Positions 50,731 through 59,699 of a DNA stretch of 64,000 nucleotides are shown one piece after another. The DNA comes from Archangium lipolyticum. GTDB lineage: Bacteria; Myxococcota; Myxococcia; Myxococcales; Myxococcaceae. Location of the stretch: positions 1-64,000 of the forward strand of contig NZ_JANKBZ010000025.1 in assembly GCF_024623785.1 (NCBI RefSeq), read 5' to 3'. Under the pieces are notes generated by a model that saw only the letters and a list, made by a program, of their open reading frames with translations, did no database searches and was not told the DNA's origin. A program made the position numbers and the translations under genes. Numbering within the stretch: the stretch's first letter is position 1; every line of letters starts with the position of its first letter.

Positions 50731-52314
50731 ATGCACAGGCTTCTCCGAAGGTCGCTGCTCGCGTTCCTGCTCCTGTGTCTCGGGAGCAGCTGTGGTCCCT
50801 CCCCTGAAGCGGACACCCAGGCTCCGTCCAACGTCCAGATCACCAACGTGACGCAGGGAGAGATCATCACGGGCACACGGAGGCTCCAGGGCTCCGCCGA
50901 GGACGATTCCGGCCGTGTGGCGCGGATGGAGTTCCGCGTCTCCCGCACCCTCGTTTGCGCGGACGGTACGACGCGGGGCTCGGGGGCGATCTTCGCCTGC
51001 AACTGGAATTCGAGCACTGCCCCAGAGGGAAATTACCAGCTCATCGCCACGGCCTACGATGCGGCGGGTAATGCCACGAGCTCCGAGCCCGTCTCCATCA
51101 CCGTTCCTCCTCCCCCGCCCAATCAACAGCCCACCCTCTCCGCGGTGAAGGCCACGCCGGACGTGCTCGACGAGGGCGCGAGCACCACCCTCGCGGTGAT
51201 CGCCAGCGATCCGGATGGAAACACGCTCACCTACTCCTGGACGCAGAGCCCGCCCACGCCCGCGGGCAGATTCAGCGACAGCACCGCGGCGAGCCCCACC
51301 TGGACGGCCCCCGCGCTCACCAGCGACCAGGCCTTCACCCTCCAGGTCACCGTCTCGGATGGCAAGGGAGGCACGGCCCAGGACAGCGTGGACGTGTCCG
51401 TGACGAACCTCCCCGAGAATCAAGCGCCCACGATCTCCGCCGTGACGGCCACGCCAGACACGCTCGACGAGGGCGAGAGCACCACCCTCGCGGTGACCGC
51501 CAACGATCCGGAAGGAAATACGCTCACCTACTCCTGGACGCAGAGCCCGCCCACGCCCGCGGGCAGATTCAGCGACAGCACCGCGGCGAACCCCACCTGG
51601 ACGGCCCCCGCGCTCACCGGCGACCAGACCTTCACCCTTCAGGTCACTGTCTCGGATGGCAAGGGAGGCACGGTCCAGGACAGCGTGGAGGTGCCAGTGA
51701 CGAGCGTCAACACCCCGCCCGTCGTGGATGCGGCCATCACTGCGTCCGCTACGGTGGTCGCGGGGGACTCCCTGAAGCTCTCCATCGGCGCCACGGATCC
51801 GGACGGAGACGCCCTCAAATACGCCTGGACGACGACTCCCGTGGACGCGGGCACGTTCTTGGGCGGCACTACCGCCACCTCGGCGAGGTGGCAATCCCTG
51901 GATATCAGCGCCAACAGGGTCGTCACCTTCCAGGTCACCGTGTCCGATGACAGGAGTTCCGTCACGCGCTCGGTGGACGTGCAAGTCACCGTTCCCACCT
52001 ACGCACAGGTTCAGCAGGTATGGGATGCCACGTGCACGGCCTGCCACAACGCCAAGAGCGCCTCGGGTGGATTGAACCTGGCCGCGGACAGCTCCTACGA
52101 CGCACTTGTCGACAGCCCTGGCACCAGCTCGGCCTGCTCCGCCTTCAAGCGCGTGGCACCAGGGCTCCCGAACGCCTCGCTGCTCGTGCAGAAGATCAGC
52201 GGCACCACGTGTGGCCCCCGGATGCCGGAGAAGGCCCCCGAATACTTCGACAAAAACCCCGGCCTCCTCACCCGCATCCGCTCGTGGATTCTGGCCGGGG
52301 CTCCCAGCGACTGA
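50731..52314 (+). CDS. Ig-like-repeat lipoprotein with C-terminal CxxCH domain
   Basis: The 527-residue protein has a lipoprotein-like signal (LLAFLLLCLGSSCG), one Ig-like domain, three Ig/PKD-type repeats of about 99 residues (each with STTLAV.A.DP.GNTLTYSW and FTLQVTVSDGKGG signatures) and a C-terminal domain with CTACH, a haem c attachment motif, plus TCGPRMP, as in planctomycete-type surface cytochrome c domains. Repeats one and two are nearly identical in DNA. It may extend a haem-carrying or binding tip away from the outer membrane. Confidence 0.85.
   Translation: MHRLLRRSLLAFLLLCLGSSCGPSPEADTQAPSNVQITNVTQGEIITGTRRLQGSAEDDSGRVARMEFRVSRTLVCADGTTRGSGAIFACNWNSSTAPEGNYQLIATAYDAAGNATSSEPVSITVPPPPPNQQPTLSAVKATPDVLDEGASTTLAVIASDPDGNTLTYSWTQSPPTPAGRFSDSTAASPTWTAPALTSDQAFTLQVTVSDGKGGTAQDSVDVSVTNLPENQAPTISAVTATPDTLDEGESTTLAVTANDPEGNTLTYSWTQSPPTPAGRFSDSTAANPTWTAPALTGDQTFTLQVTVSDGKGGTVQDSVEVPVTSVNTPPVVDAAITASATVVAGDSLKLSIGATDPDGDALKYAWTTTPVDAGTFLGGTTATSARWQSLDISANRVVTFQVTVSDDRSSVTRSVDVQVTVPTYAQVQQVWDATCTACHNAKSASGGLNLAADSSYDALVDSPGTSSACSAFKRVAPGLPNASLLVQKISGTTCGPRMPEKAPEYFDKNPGLLTRIRSWILAGAPSD
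51151..51699 (+). repeat. Tandem 297-bp coding repeat
   Basis: Two units beginning at 51151 and 51448 encode successive Ig-like domains; long runs are identical at DNA level, including the segment encoding TLTYSWTQSPPTPAGRFSDS. The third domain (from about 51745) is clearly diverged, so the duplication or homogenisation is recent. Confidence 0.8.
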
Positions 52315-52522
52315 CTCTCCTGTCGAAGCCGTCGACCGGGATTTTCCCATTAACCCGAAAAAATAGGCCGGCTGCTCAAGAGGGCATCGAGTCTCTGAGC
52401 GAAAGAGACACCTGACCCACCTCGACGTCTGTCATCAGCATTGTGAGGGAGCGCATGAACGCGCTTCCCTGGCCGTGCCCTGACGACAGACGGAGGAGCG
52501 GGTCCCAAAGGAGAATGCCTAC

Positions 52523-53617
52523 ATGAAGCAGCGGCTCCTGAGTTTCCTGGTCGCGACCCTTGTCCTGGCGTACGCGCCCGGCGCCATCGCCCTCACCCCC
52601 ACGGAAAAGAACCTGGCGGTCGACTCCTACAACAACGCCTTCTATGTGGCGAACGGCGGGAACGGCTACTTCGTGGTCGACACGAACCGCGGCGTGCCTG
52701 GCCGGTTCCACTTCTGGAAGGTCTGCGAGCAGATCGAGGCGGTCGAGGACGCCTACGACCGGACTGGCAATCCGGGCTACCGCGACATGGTGTTCTCACT
52801 GCTCAACGGGTTGAACAACGTCGTGAGCGGAACCACGGACTTCGCGTCGTGGAACGAGTACAACGATGATGTCATGTGGGCGGTCATCGCCCTGACCCGC
52901 GGCTACGAGATCACCGGTCATCGGCCGTTCCTGGATCAAGCGCAGTGGCAGTTCAACAAGGTCTGGAGCCGCGCTTGGGACAACCAGCTCGGGGGGGGCC
53001 TCTGGTGGCGCACGGACAAGCAGACCAAGAATGCTTGCGTGAACGGTCCGGCCGCCATCGCCGCGATGTTGCTCGCCCGGAACACCGTCAATACCGGGTA
53101 CCGGGCGCAAGCCGACCAGATCTACAACTGGCTCCGTTCGACCCTCTTCAATCCCTCGACCGGGCAGGTCGCCGATCACATCCAGGCCAACGGAACGAAG
53201 GTCTGGTGGGCCTTCACCTACAATCAGGGAACCTTCGCTGGCGCGTCGACCCTTCTCTACCAGGCGACCGGAAACGCGAGCTATCGCGACGCGGGCGGGC
53301 TGGCGGTGAACTGGACCCGGCGCAACCTGACGGGCCAGCACCTCGCCGACATCCTCAACGACGAGTACGATGCCAACGGCGGCCACGGAGATACCGCTGG
53401 GTTCAAGGGCATCTTCGTTCGGTGGGCGGGCAAGTGGGCCGGCGCGGCCAATGACGCTTCGATCAAGAGCTGGCTGAGCAACAACGCGAACACCGCCTGG
53501 GCGTACCGGAACTCGTCCGGCGTGATGTGGGGCCAGTGGTGGCGGCGAACCCCGGACAACTACGTCACGTCCTGGGAAGCGAGCCCCGGCCTCGCGGTCA
53601 CGCAGAGCCCGTATTGA
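52523..53617 (+). CDS. GH76-family alpha-1,6-mannanase-like enzyme
   Basis: The 364-residue protein has a Sec signal peptide (LLSFLVATLVLAYAPGAIA) and the alpha/alpha-barrel features of GH76: WNEYNDDVMWAVIALTRGYE with the paired catalytic Asp residues near 115-116, GGLWWRTDKQTKNAC and TYNQGTFAGASTLLYQ. GH76 enzymes cleave alpha-1,6-mannan, as in fungal cell walls. Its length equals that of single-domain members. Flanking sequence contains a relic repeat at 53625. Confidence 0.9.
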   Translation: MKQRLLSFLVATLVLAYAPGAIALTPTEKNLAVDSYNNAFYVANGGNGYFVVDTNRGVPGRFHFWKVCEQIEAVEDAYDRTGNPGYRDMVFSLLNGLNNVVSGTTDFASWNEYNDDVMWAVIALTRGYEITGHRPFLDQAQWQFNKVWSRAWDNQLGGGLWWRTDKQTKNACVNGPAAIAAMLLARNTVNTGYRAQADQIYNWLRSTLFNPSTGQVADHIQANGTKVWWAFTYNQGTFAGASTLLYQATGNASYRDAGGLAVNWTRRNLTGQHLADILNDEYDANGGHGDTAGFKGIFVRWAGKWAGAANDASIKSWLSNNANTAWAYRNSSGVMWGQWWRRTPDNYVTSWEASPGLAVTQSPY

Positions 53618-53624
53618 AACATGG

Positions 53625-53712
53625 CATCGGGAGGACGCCGACCCGCTGGCGGAATACGAGCCTTAAGATGAGGTGCCTGGCAGGGGGGCCAGGAGGCTGT
53701 CGAGGTGCCGTG
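53625..53712 (+). repeat. Relic repeat, copy 1
   Basis: The sequence from CATCGGGAGGACGCCGAC to GAGGTGCCG aligns with 55047-55134 with roughly one change in five. In copy 2 the stretch is part of an open frame; here it contains a stop. The rest of 53618-53988 shows no gene. Confidence 0.5.
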
Positions 53713-53988
53713 CCTCCGAGGCAACACGCGGCCCGGTGAGGGCTCCGGATGTGGCGGGCGAGTGACTGGGTTCCCAGGACGGAAGCCGGGTCGTGCATCG
53801 GAAGGCAACAGCGCGCCTGGAATCCGTGGCGCTCAAAGCAACACGGGAAGAACAATCTTCACCTTCTTCAGAGGAGGAGGCACGCCCTGGCCCGCTTCCT
53901 GCTCCAGGCCAGGGCACGCTCGGCGAACCGGCCGAGCCACCGTGACGCATCGGCTCGCGGTCCCCCCACCTCGAAGAAGAAGACCCCC

Positions 53989-54867
53989 ATGATTCGCCCC
54001 CTGCTTCGTTCCTCCCTGCTTCTCGCCTGCGTGCTCGCCTCGGGCTGTGGCCCCGTCCAGGAGTCCGAGCCCATGCCCACGCCCGAGGGAACCCTCGCCC
54101 AGCCCCTGCGCTGGCCGAGGTGGCTCCGGGTCATCGGCTCGGACGTCTTGGGTGCCGTCACAGGGGCGTACCTGGGCGCTCAGAATGGTGAAGCCGGCGG
54201 AATTGGCCGGGTCACCGGAGCCGTCTCGGGCGCGTTCACCACTGCAACCGGGGCCTCCTCCGAGGCCGCCACCAGGGAGACCACCACCCAGGGAGTGAGC
54301 GCGGGCCGCCGGGCGTCGGGCGATCCGTCCAATCCCCTCAACCCGTTCGACCATATCGGCAAGCACCACAACGCGGCACTGGACGACACCGTGTCCATCA
54401 TTGGGCCGGGAGGCTGCATTCCCAACCCCTTCCCCTTCCCGTTCCCGCGCGATCGGACCCAGGGCCCCATCTGGGAGTACGCCAGCAAGGCGCTGAACGC
54501 CCCGCCGGAGCTCCTGAAGATGCCCGAGTTCGAGGCGGCCTGGCACGACTCGCTCGACTTCGTCGCTTCGGCCGCTGATGAGGACATTGGCGTTGCCCTC
54601 CAGAATCGCGTGAAGAGCGGAAAGATGACGGCGGCCGTGAGCCAGCGGCTCATCCGTTACTTCACCGCCGTCGCGCCCCTCGACACGGACACGCTGATCG
54701 AGACCACGAAGTCCTTCGAGAAGGAGACGCTGGCGGACAAGACGCTGGATGAACAGGACCGCACCACCCTGCTGAGCGGTTACTCCGTCGCGCGCTACAG
54801 CGCGGCGTACTGGGCCGAGCATGCCGCCCGGACGACCGCTTCGCCCTGGTGCGCCTGCGGCAAGTAA
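53989..54867 (+). CDS. Glycine-zipper lipoprotein of unknown function
   Basis: The 292-residue protein begins MIRPLLRSSLLLACVLASGC (lipobox ASGC). Residues about 50-85 form a glycine-zipper stretch (SDVLGAVTGAYLGAQNGEAG), often membrane-associated. A module NPLNPFDHIGKHHNAALDD follows, resembling a conserved bacterial module of the form NPxxxxGxxHNxxLD in secreted proteins of unknown role; the C-terminal half is helical. No catalytic residues were recognised. Confidence 0.75.
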   Translation: MIRPLLRSSLLLACVLASGCGPVQESEPMPTPEGTLAQPLRWPRWLRVIGSDVLGAVTGAYLGAQNGEAGGIGRVTGAVSGAFTTATGASSEAATRETTTQGVSAGRRASGDPSNPLNPFDHIGKHHNAALDDTVSIIGPGGCIPNPFPFPFPRDRTQGPIWEYASKALNAPPELLKMPEFEAAWHDSLDFVASAADEDIGVALQNRVKSGKMTAAVSQRLIRYFTAVAPLDTDTLIETTKSFEKETLADKTLDEQDRTTLLSGYSVARYSAAYWAEHAARTTASPWCACGK

Positions 54868-54962
54868 CCCCCATCTCCGGTTCCGAGATCCATTGAAGAG
54901 CGACGACGCGACGGACCGTTGGAGGGTCCTCGCGGTCGACCCGAAGTAGCGGGAAGCGGGAG

Positions 54963-55157
54963 GTGGGCGTGGTGGGTTTGTCGCTGCTGACTGCCACTTG
55001 TGCCACCTCGCCGAGGCAGGCCGCGACCCTCCTCGAATACGTGGGACGTCGGGAGGACGCCGACCTGCTGGCGGAACACAAGCTCCAGGAAGAGGTGCTC
55101 GGCAGGGTGTACGAGGAGGCTGCCGAGGTACTGCCACCGGTTGGGCGTGGCTACTGA
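54963..55157 (+). pseudogene. Gene fragment carrying relic repeat copy 2 (55047-55134)
   Basis: A 64-codon frame reads TSPRQAATLLEYVGRREDAD then LLAEHKLQEEVLGRVYEEAA and stops at 55157. The amphipathic helical sequence looks like the C-terminus of a real protein, but there is no credible start and the same segment is duplicated in decayed form at 53625. Its stop overlaps the end of the convergent pectate lyase gene by seven bases. The family was not recognised. Confidence 0.4.
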
Positions 55158-56767
55158 ATCCGCTGCGGTCCAGAGCACGCCTTGACGCGCTCCTTCGCGG
55201 TCGTGCCACTGTCCTTGGTGTATGAGTAGGGGACCGTGAACACGCTGCCGCCGACGTCCCGGTAGCTGGTCGCCGAAGTGCCGGAGTAGACGTTCCCGCT
55301 GTCGATGGCGATCGCGCCCGGCGCTTGGAGCCAATGCGGCCTGCTCGCGTTCTCGAAGTAGTTGCTCTCGACGCGCGCTTGCGCGTTCTCCGCGGCGGTG
55401 ATGCAGAAGTAGGCCGTGTTGAGCCAGTAGTTGTTGTAGAGGTGGGCCTGCATCAGCGCGCCGCCGAGCTTCGGGTTTCTTCCCGAGCTGGTGTCGTACC
55501 AGTTGTGGTGCCAGGTCATCTTGGCGTTATTGGCGAAGTTCACGAAGCTGTGTTGCCCGCCACACTGGTACGGAGTCCGCCCATCGATGTAGCTCCACGA
55601 GAGCGTGATGTAATCGGGATGGATGCTGGTCGCGTCGGCCGTGGTGCCAACGTCGATGTAGCCATCGCTGATGAGCGCGAACGAGCAGTGGTCGATCCAC
55701 ACGTGTTTCGACGAGGTGAGTGTGAACCCGTCACCCGCCTCGATGAGGCCTGGGTTCACGTCGCGGATGGCGAGATTGCGGAAGATCAAATTCTCCTGGC
55801 TTCCGAGGTTGAACGACACGCCGTAAAGCGTGACGCCGTCGCCCATGCCAATCACCGTCTTGTTCGATTTGACGTTGATGGTGGTCTCGTTGCGCGTACG
55901 GGTGGAGGGCACCTCGTCCGGGTTGCAGGTGCTCGAGACCCGGAACTCCTTGATGGATTTGCCCAGGGCGTCACAGGACGCCTTCTTCTCGCATCCTGAC
56001 ACGGTGCGCGCCGTGGTCCTGAAGTCCAGATCATTCAGGATGTGGAGCACGCGGGGCTGGGTATCCTCCAGGTATTGCTTGAGCTGGCTCGTCGTCGTGA
56101 CCTGGAGCGGGGTGGCACTTCCTCCACCCGTGGTGCCACCCGCTTCGGCGGCGAAGCCGTTGGGTTTGTCGGAGAGGGAGAGGGTGCAGGGATCGCCACC
56201 CCCACTCGTGCCGCTGGCCACCAGCTTGAACTTCTGGTTCGTCGAGCCCCCCCAACCCCACTGCTGTAGCCCCGTCCCGCTGCTCGTCCCCCCGCCGATG
56301 ACGTCCATCACCAGGCCGCTGTGACGAGCTGTCAGCCTCACCGTACCTCCGCCGGTGTCTTCGATCAGGAACTGCTGGTAGGCCCCGCCCGAGCAGGACC
56401 ACTGCTTGATCAGAGCGCCACTGCTCGTCGATGCATCCGTGACGTCGAGGCACAGGCCACTGGAGACATTCTTGATGCTGTAGTAGCCGCCCGACTGCGC
56501 GATGAATTGGAACTGCTGGGCTGCTCCCCCGCTGCAGGTCGAGATCACCGCGTCGGTACCAGCGCCCGTATTACCGCCCCTGGGCTGTACGCACTTGTCG
56601 CTTCCCACTCCGACGAGGTTGTACGTCTTGCTGGTATCGACGGAGAGCGCCTCGACGACGCCTCCGATGACCTCGTCCAACCCGCTATCGGAGGTGGCCA
56701 CCCCGCAGCTCGGCGTGATGGCACCCACGAGGGACAGCAGCAACAATCGAGAAGCGGCTCCACGCAT
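55151..56767 (-). CDS. Pectate lyase (PL1) with N-terminal ricin-type lectin
   Basis: The 538-residue secreted protein has a signal peptide with GAITPSCG, a ricin-type trefoil (about 46-180; QW repeats KQWSCSGGAYQQF, QQWGWGGSTNQKF) and a PL1 right-handed beta-helix (about 220-535). The helix shows NLAIRDVNPG, HVWIDHCSF, WHHNWYDTSSGRNPKLGG and VESNYFEN; the Arg of SGRNPK is the catalytic base position. It should cleave polygalacturonate by beta-elimination, with calcium. The gene is divergent from the royal-jelly-type propeller gene. Confidence 0.92.
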   Translation of the reverse strand: MRGAASRLLLLSLVGAITPSCGVATSDSGLDEVIGGVVEALSVDTSKTYNLVGVGSDKCVQPRGGNTGAGTDAVISTCSGGAAQQFQFIAQSGGYYSIKNVSSGLCLDVTDASTSSGALIKQWSCSGGAYQQFLIEDTGGGTVRLTARHSGLVMDVIGGGTSSGTGLQQWGWGGSTNQKFKLVASGTSGGGDPCTLSLSDKPNGFAAEAGGTTGGGSATPLQVTTTSQLKQYLEDTQPRVLHILNDLDFRTTARTVSGCEKKASCDALGKSIKEFRVSSTCNPDEVPSTRTRNETTINVKSNKTVIGMGDGVTLYGVSFNLGSQENLIFRNLAIRDVNPGLIEAGDGFTLTSSKHVWIDHCSFALISDGYIDVGTTADATSIHPDYITLSWSYIDGRTPYQCGGQHSFVNFANNAKMTWHHNWYDTSSGRNPKLGGALMQAHLYNNYWLNTAYFCITAAENAQARVESNYFENASRPHWLQAPGAIAIDSGNVYSGTSATSYRDVGGSVFTVPYSYTKDSGTTAKERVKACSGPQRIQ

Positions 56768-56936
56768 TCAAGCACCCCCTGCAACTCAGAAGCTGAACTG
56801 GTTTGAGCTTCCAACCATAGTCGGCAAAACAAACAAATCAAGCTTAACGGGTATGCCCTGGTTGCTTATGGGTGGCGAAGGCGCCTCCGTTCCTGCATTG
56901 AGTGGGGCCCTCATTTCCACCCAGGAGGCTCTCTTC

Positions 56937-58001
56937 ATGCGTCCGCTCTTTCTGGTTGTCGCTGCCCTGACGGCGGCGGCCTGTGTCCGAAACGCTCCCG
57001 CTCCCGGCACCCCCGGACAGCCAGCGGGAAACAAGGGCCCGGGCCTCGAGCTCGTGGCCCAGTCACCGCGGCAATGGACGGGGATCGCGCTCTCGAAGGA
57101 AGGCCGCATCTTCGTCAACTTCCCCCGCTGGTCCGAGGACGTCCCCCTCTCCGTTGCCGAGTTGAAGAACGGGCAGGTTTCTGCCTGGCCAGATGCCACC
57201 TGGAACGAGTGGAAGCCGGGAACGACCGAGCCGAACCGCTTCGTCGCGGTCCAGAGCGTGGTGATCGACGACCAGGACCGGCTCTGGGTCGTGGACACCG
57301 GCAATCCCAGGTTTCAGGGCGTCATCGCGACGCCCCGGCTCCACCAGTTCGACATTCCCAGCGGGCGGTTGGTGCGCAGCTACGCCTTTCCTCCCGAGGT
57401 GTCCTCCGGCGACAGCTACCTCAACGATGTCCGCATCGACACGGCGCGCGAGGTCGCCTACCTCACCGACTCGCAGGCCGGTGGGCTGGTGGTGCTCGAT
57501 CTGAAGAGCGGGAGCTCGCGCAAGGTGCTGCGGGATCATCCCTCCACCCACGCCGAGGTCGACCACCTGATGGTGCTGGGCCGTCGCTTCAACAAGGCGG
57601 TCCAGTCGGATGGGATCGCGCTCAGTCCGGATCGCAAGACGCTCTACTGGTCCGCGCTCTCGGGCCACACGCTCTGGCGCATTCCCACCGAGGCGCTGCT
57701 CGACCCCAAGCTTGACGACAAGGCCCTCGCCAGCCGGGTGGAGCGGGCGCACACCATCGTGGCCCCCGATGGCATCCTCTTCGATGACAAGGGGGTCCTC
57801 TGGCTCGGTGGACTGGAGGATGGTTCGATCTACCGCTACGTGCCCGGCGGAGCCTACGAGCAGGTGATCCGCGATCCCCGCCTGCTCTGGCCGGATAGCT
57901 TCGCGCAAGGCCCCCAGGGGTGGATCTACGTCACCACCACGCAGATCCACCTGCCGCCCGCCGAGCGCGGTCCCTACGGCATCTACCGCTTCCAACCCTG
58001 A
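56937..58001 (+). CDS. Major royal jelly/yellow-type propeller lipoprotein
   Basis: The 354-residue protein starts at ATG 56937 behind CCAGGAGG, with a signal peptide (FLVVAALTAAACV). The body is a six-bladed propeller of the MRJP/yellow family: GIALSKEGRIFVNFPRWS, SVVIDDQDRLWVVDTGNP, YLNDVRIDTAREVAYLTDS, SDGIALSPDRKTLYWSALSG and ILFDDKGVLWLGGLEDG. Bacterial members are exported and probably bind amines or sugars; lactonase-like activity is possible but unproven. The promoter gap 56768-56936 is AT-rich. Confidence 0.88.
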   Translation: MRPLFLVVAALTAAACVRNAPAPGTPGQPAGNKGPGLELVAQSPRQWTGIALSKEGRIFVNFPRWSEDVPLSVAELKNGQVSAWPDATWNEWKPGTTEPNRFVAVQSVVIDDQDRLWVVDTGNPRFQGVIATPRLHQFDIPSGRLVRSYAFPPEVSSGDSYLNDVRIDTAREVAYLTDSQAGGLVVLDLKSGSSRKVLRDHPSTHAEVDHLMVLGRRFNKAVQSDGIALSPDRKTLYWSALSGHTLWRIPTEALLDPKLDDKALASRVERAHTIVAPDGILFDDKGVLWLGGLEDGSIYRYVPGGAYEQVIRDPRLLWPDSFAQGPQGWIYVTTTQIHLPPAERGPYGIYRFQP

Positions 58002-58007
58002 GTAGAC

Positions 58008-58034
58008 GCGGCGGGTGGCGTCGTCACCCGCCGC
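58008..58034. terminator. Strong bidirectional terminator
   Basis: GCGGCGGGTG and CACCCGCCGC pair perfectly around a 7-nt loop, between the convergent propeller and MFS transporter genes. The 10-bp all-perfect stem is the strongest in the window. Confidence 0.65.
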
Positions 58035-58077
58035 TGTTCCCCGAGCGCTACAGGACGGGGGGCGCGCTCGAGGCTCA

Positions 58078-59478
58078 TCAAGTCTGGATGTGCGTCTCCA
58101 GCTTGTGATCCTTCGTCTCGTGGATGAAGAGCCCGCCGATGATGACGGTGATGATGCAGATGACGATGGGGTAGATGAGGCCGGTGTAGAGGGCGCCCTC
58201 GCCGAAGGTCGTCTGTGCCCAGGTGGAGGAGGTGACGGCCGTGGCGATGAGGGGCAGGAAGCCGCCGAACCAGCCATTGCCGAGGTGGTAGGGCAGGGAC
58301 ATGGAGGTATAGCGGACTCGGGTGGGGAAGAGCTCCACCAGGAATGCGGCGATGGGCCCGTACACCATGCACACGTAGACCATCTGCACCGTGAGCAGCA
58401 CCACCATCATGAAGTGGTTGACCTGCGCGGGGTCCGCCACGGGCAGGCCCTGCGGGTTGGCGAAGTGCTTCATCGCCATGAAGATGGGGATGTAGGTGAG
58501 GGCGCCCAACACGCACCCGGCGAGCATGATGCGCTTGCGGCCAATGCGGTCCGACAGCCAGCCGAAGAAGATGAACAGGGGCGTGGCGATGGCCAGGGCG
58601 ATGGAGACCAGGATGTAGGCCGTCTTCCAGTCCAGCTTGAGCGCGCTCTGCAGGAAGGTGAGGGCGTAGAACTGGCCGGTGTACCAGACGACGCCCTGGC
58701 CCGCGGTGGCGCCGAAGAGGGCCAGCAGCACGTACTTGCGGTTGAGCGGATTGGCGAAGCTCTCCTTGAGGGGATTCTTGGACGTCTTGCCGCTGCTCTT
58801 CAGCTTGGAGAAGAGCGGCGACTCGCTCATCTTCAGGCGGATGTAGAGGGAGACAGCCAGCAGGATGAAGGACAGGAGGAAGGGCACGCGCCAGCCCGTG
58901 GACTTGAAGAACTCCTCGCCCATGAGGACGCGGGTGACGCCGATGACGCCCATGCTCACGAAGAAGCCGAGCGTGGCCGTCGTCTGGATGTAGCTGGTGT
59001 AGTAGCCGCGCTTTGTATCCGGCACGTGCTCGGCCACGTAGGTGGCGGCGCCGCCGTACTCCCCGCCCAGCGCCAGGCCCTGTAGCAGCCGCAGCAGCAC
59101 CAGCAGGAAGGTGGCCCACAGGCCGACCTGCTCATACGTGGGCAGCAGGCCGATGAGGGCGGTGCTCAGGCCCATGGTGGCCATGGTGATGAGGAAGCTG
59201 TACTTGCGGCCCACCAGGTCTCCCACGTGGCCGAAGACGATGGCGCCCAGGGGCCGCACACCGAAGCCGGCGCCGAAGGTCGCCAGGCTCGCCAGCAGCT
59301 GGGCCGTCTCGTTCCCCTTGGGGAAGAAGAGGCCGCCGAAGAAGACGGCGAGGCTGCCGTACAGATAGAAGTCGTACCACTCGAAGAGGGTTCCCAGTGA
59401 GGCCGCGGTGATGACCCGGCGCAAGGTGGAGGGGTCCGCGGCTTCGACGGGGACGGTGGCGGCGGTGGGAGACTCCAT
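58078..59478 (-). CDS. MFS transporter, metabolite:H+ symporter type
   Basis: The 466-residue protein has 12 predicted membrane helices and the motifs of the ShiA/ProP/KgtP group: LGTLFEWYDFYLYG in helix 1, GHVGDLVGRKYSF between helices 2 and 3, RLLQGLALGGEYGGAATYVAEH in part, and SDRIGRKR. Substrates of this group are organic acids and betaines. ATG 59478 with AGGAG six bases upstream is preferred over an in-frame TTG just before it. It may import products of the neighbouring lyases. Confidence 0.9.
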   Translation of the reverse strand: MESPTAATVPVEAADPSTLRRVITAASLGTLFEWYDFYLYGSLAVFFGGLFFPKGNETAQLLASLATFGAGFGVRPLGAIVFGHVGDLVGRKYSFLITMATMGLSTALIGLLPTYEQVGLWATFLLVLLRLLQGLALGGEYGGAATYVAEHVPDTKRGYYTSYIQTTATLGFFVSMGVIGVTRVLMGEEFFKSTGWRVPFLLSFILLAVSLYIRLKMSESPLFSKLKSSGKTSKNPLKESFANPLNRKYVLLALFGATAGQGVVWYTGQFYALTFLQSALKLDWKTAYILVSIALAIATPLFIFFGWLSDRIGRKRIMLAGCVLGALTYIPIFMAMKHFANPQGLPVADPAQVNHFMMVVLLTVQMVYVCMVYGPIAAFLVELFPTRVRYTSMSLPYHLGNGWFGGFLPLIATAVTSSTWAQTTFGEGALYTGLIYPIVICIITVIIGGLFIHETKDHKLETHIQT

Positions 59479-59699
59479 CAACTGCTCCTCTCGAACGTCA
59501 GGTGGGTGGACCCGACCAGTGCACCCGGTGGGCCGTGGCCGAATCCAACACGTCTTCCGTGTCGTGTCGAACGCTACACCCCTGTATGACGTTTTCTACT
59601 GCACCTGCGACGCGCGGCACCGCGTTGCCCGAGTCCTTCTGTCCGATGCCGCCGGCGCCAGGCCTGGTGAACGGCCGGGCGCGCGGCGTCCTCCGCTCG

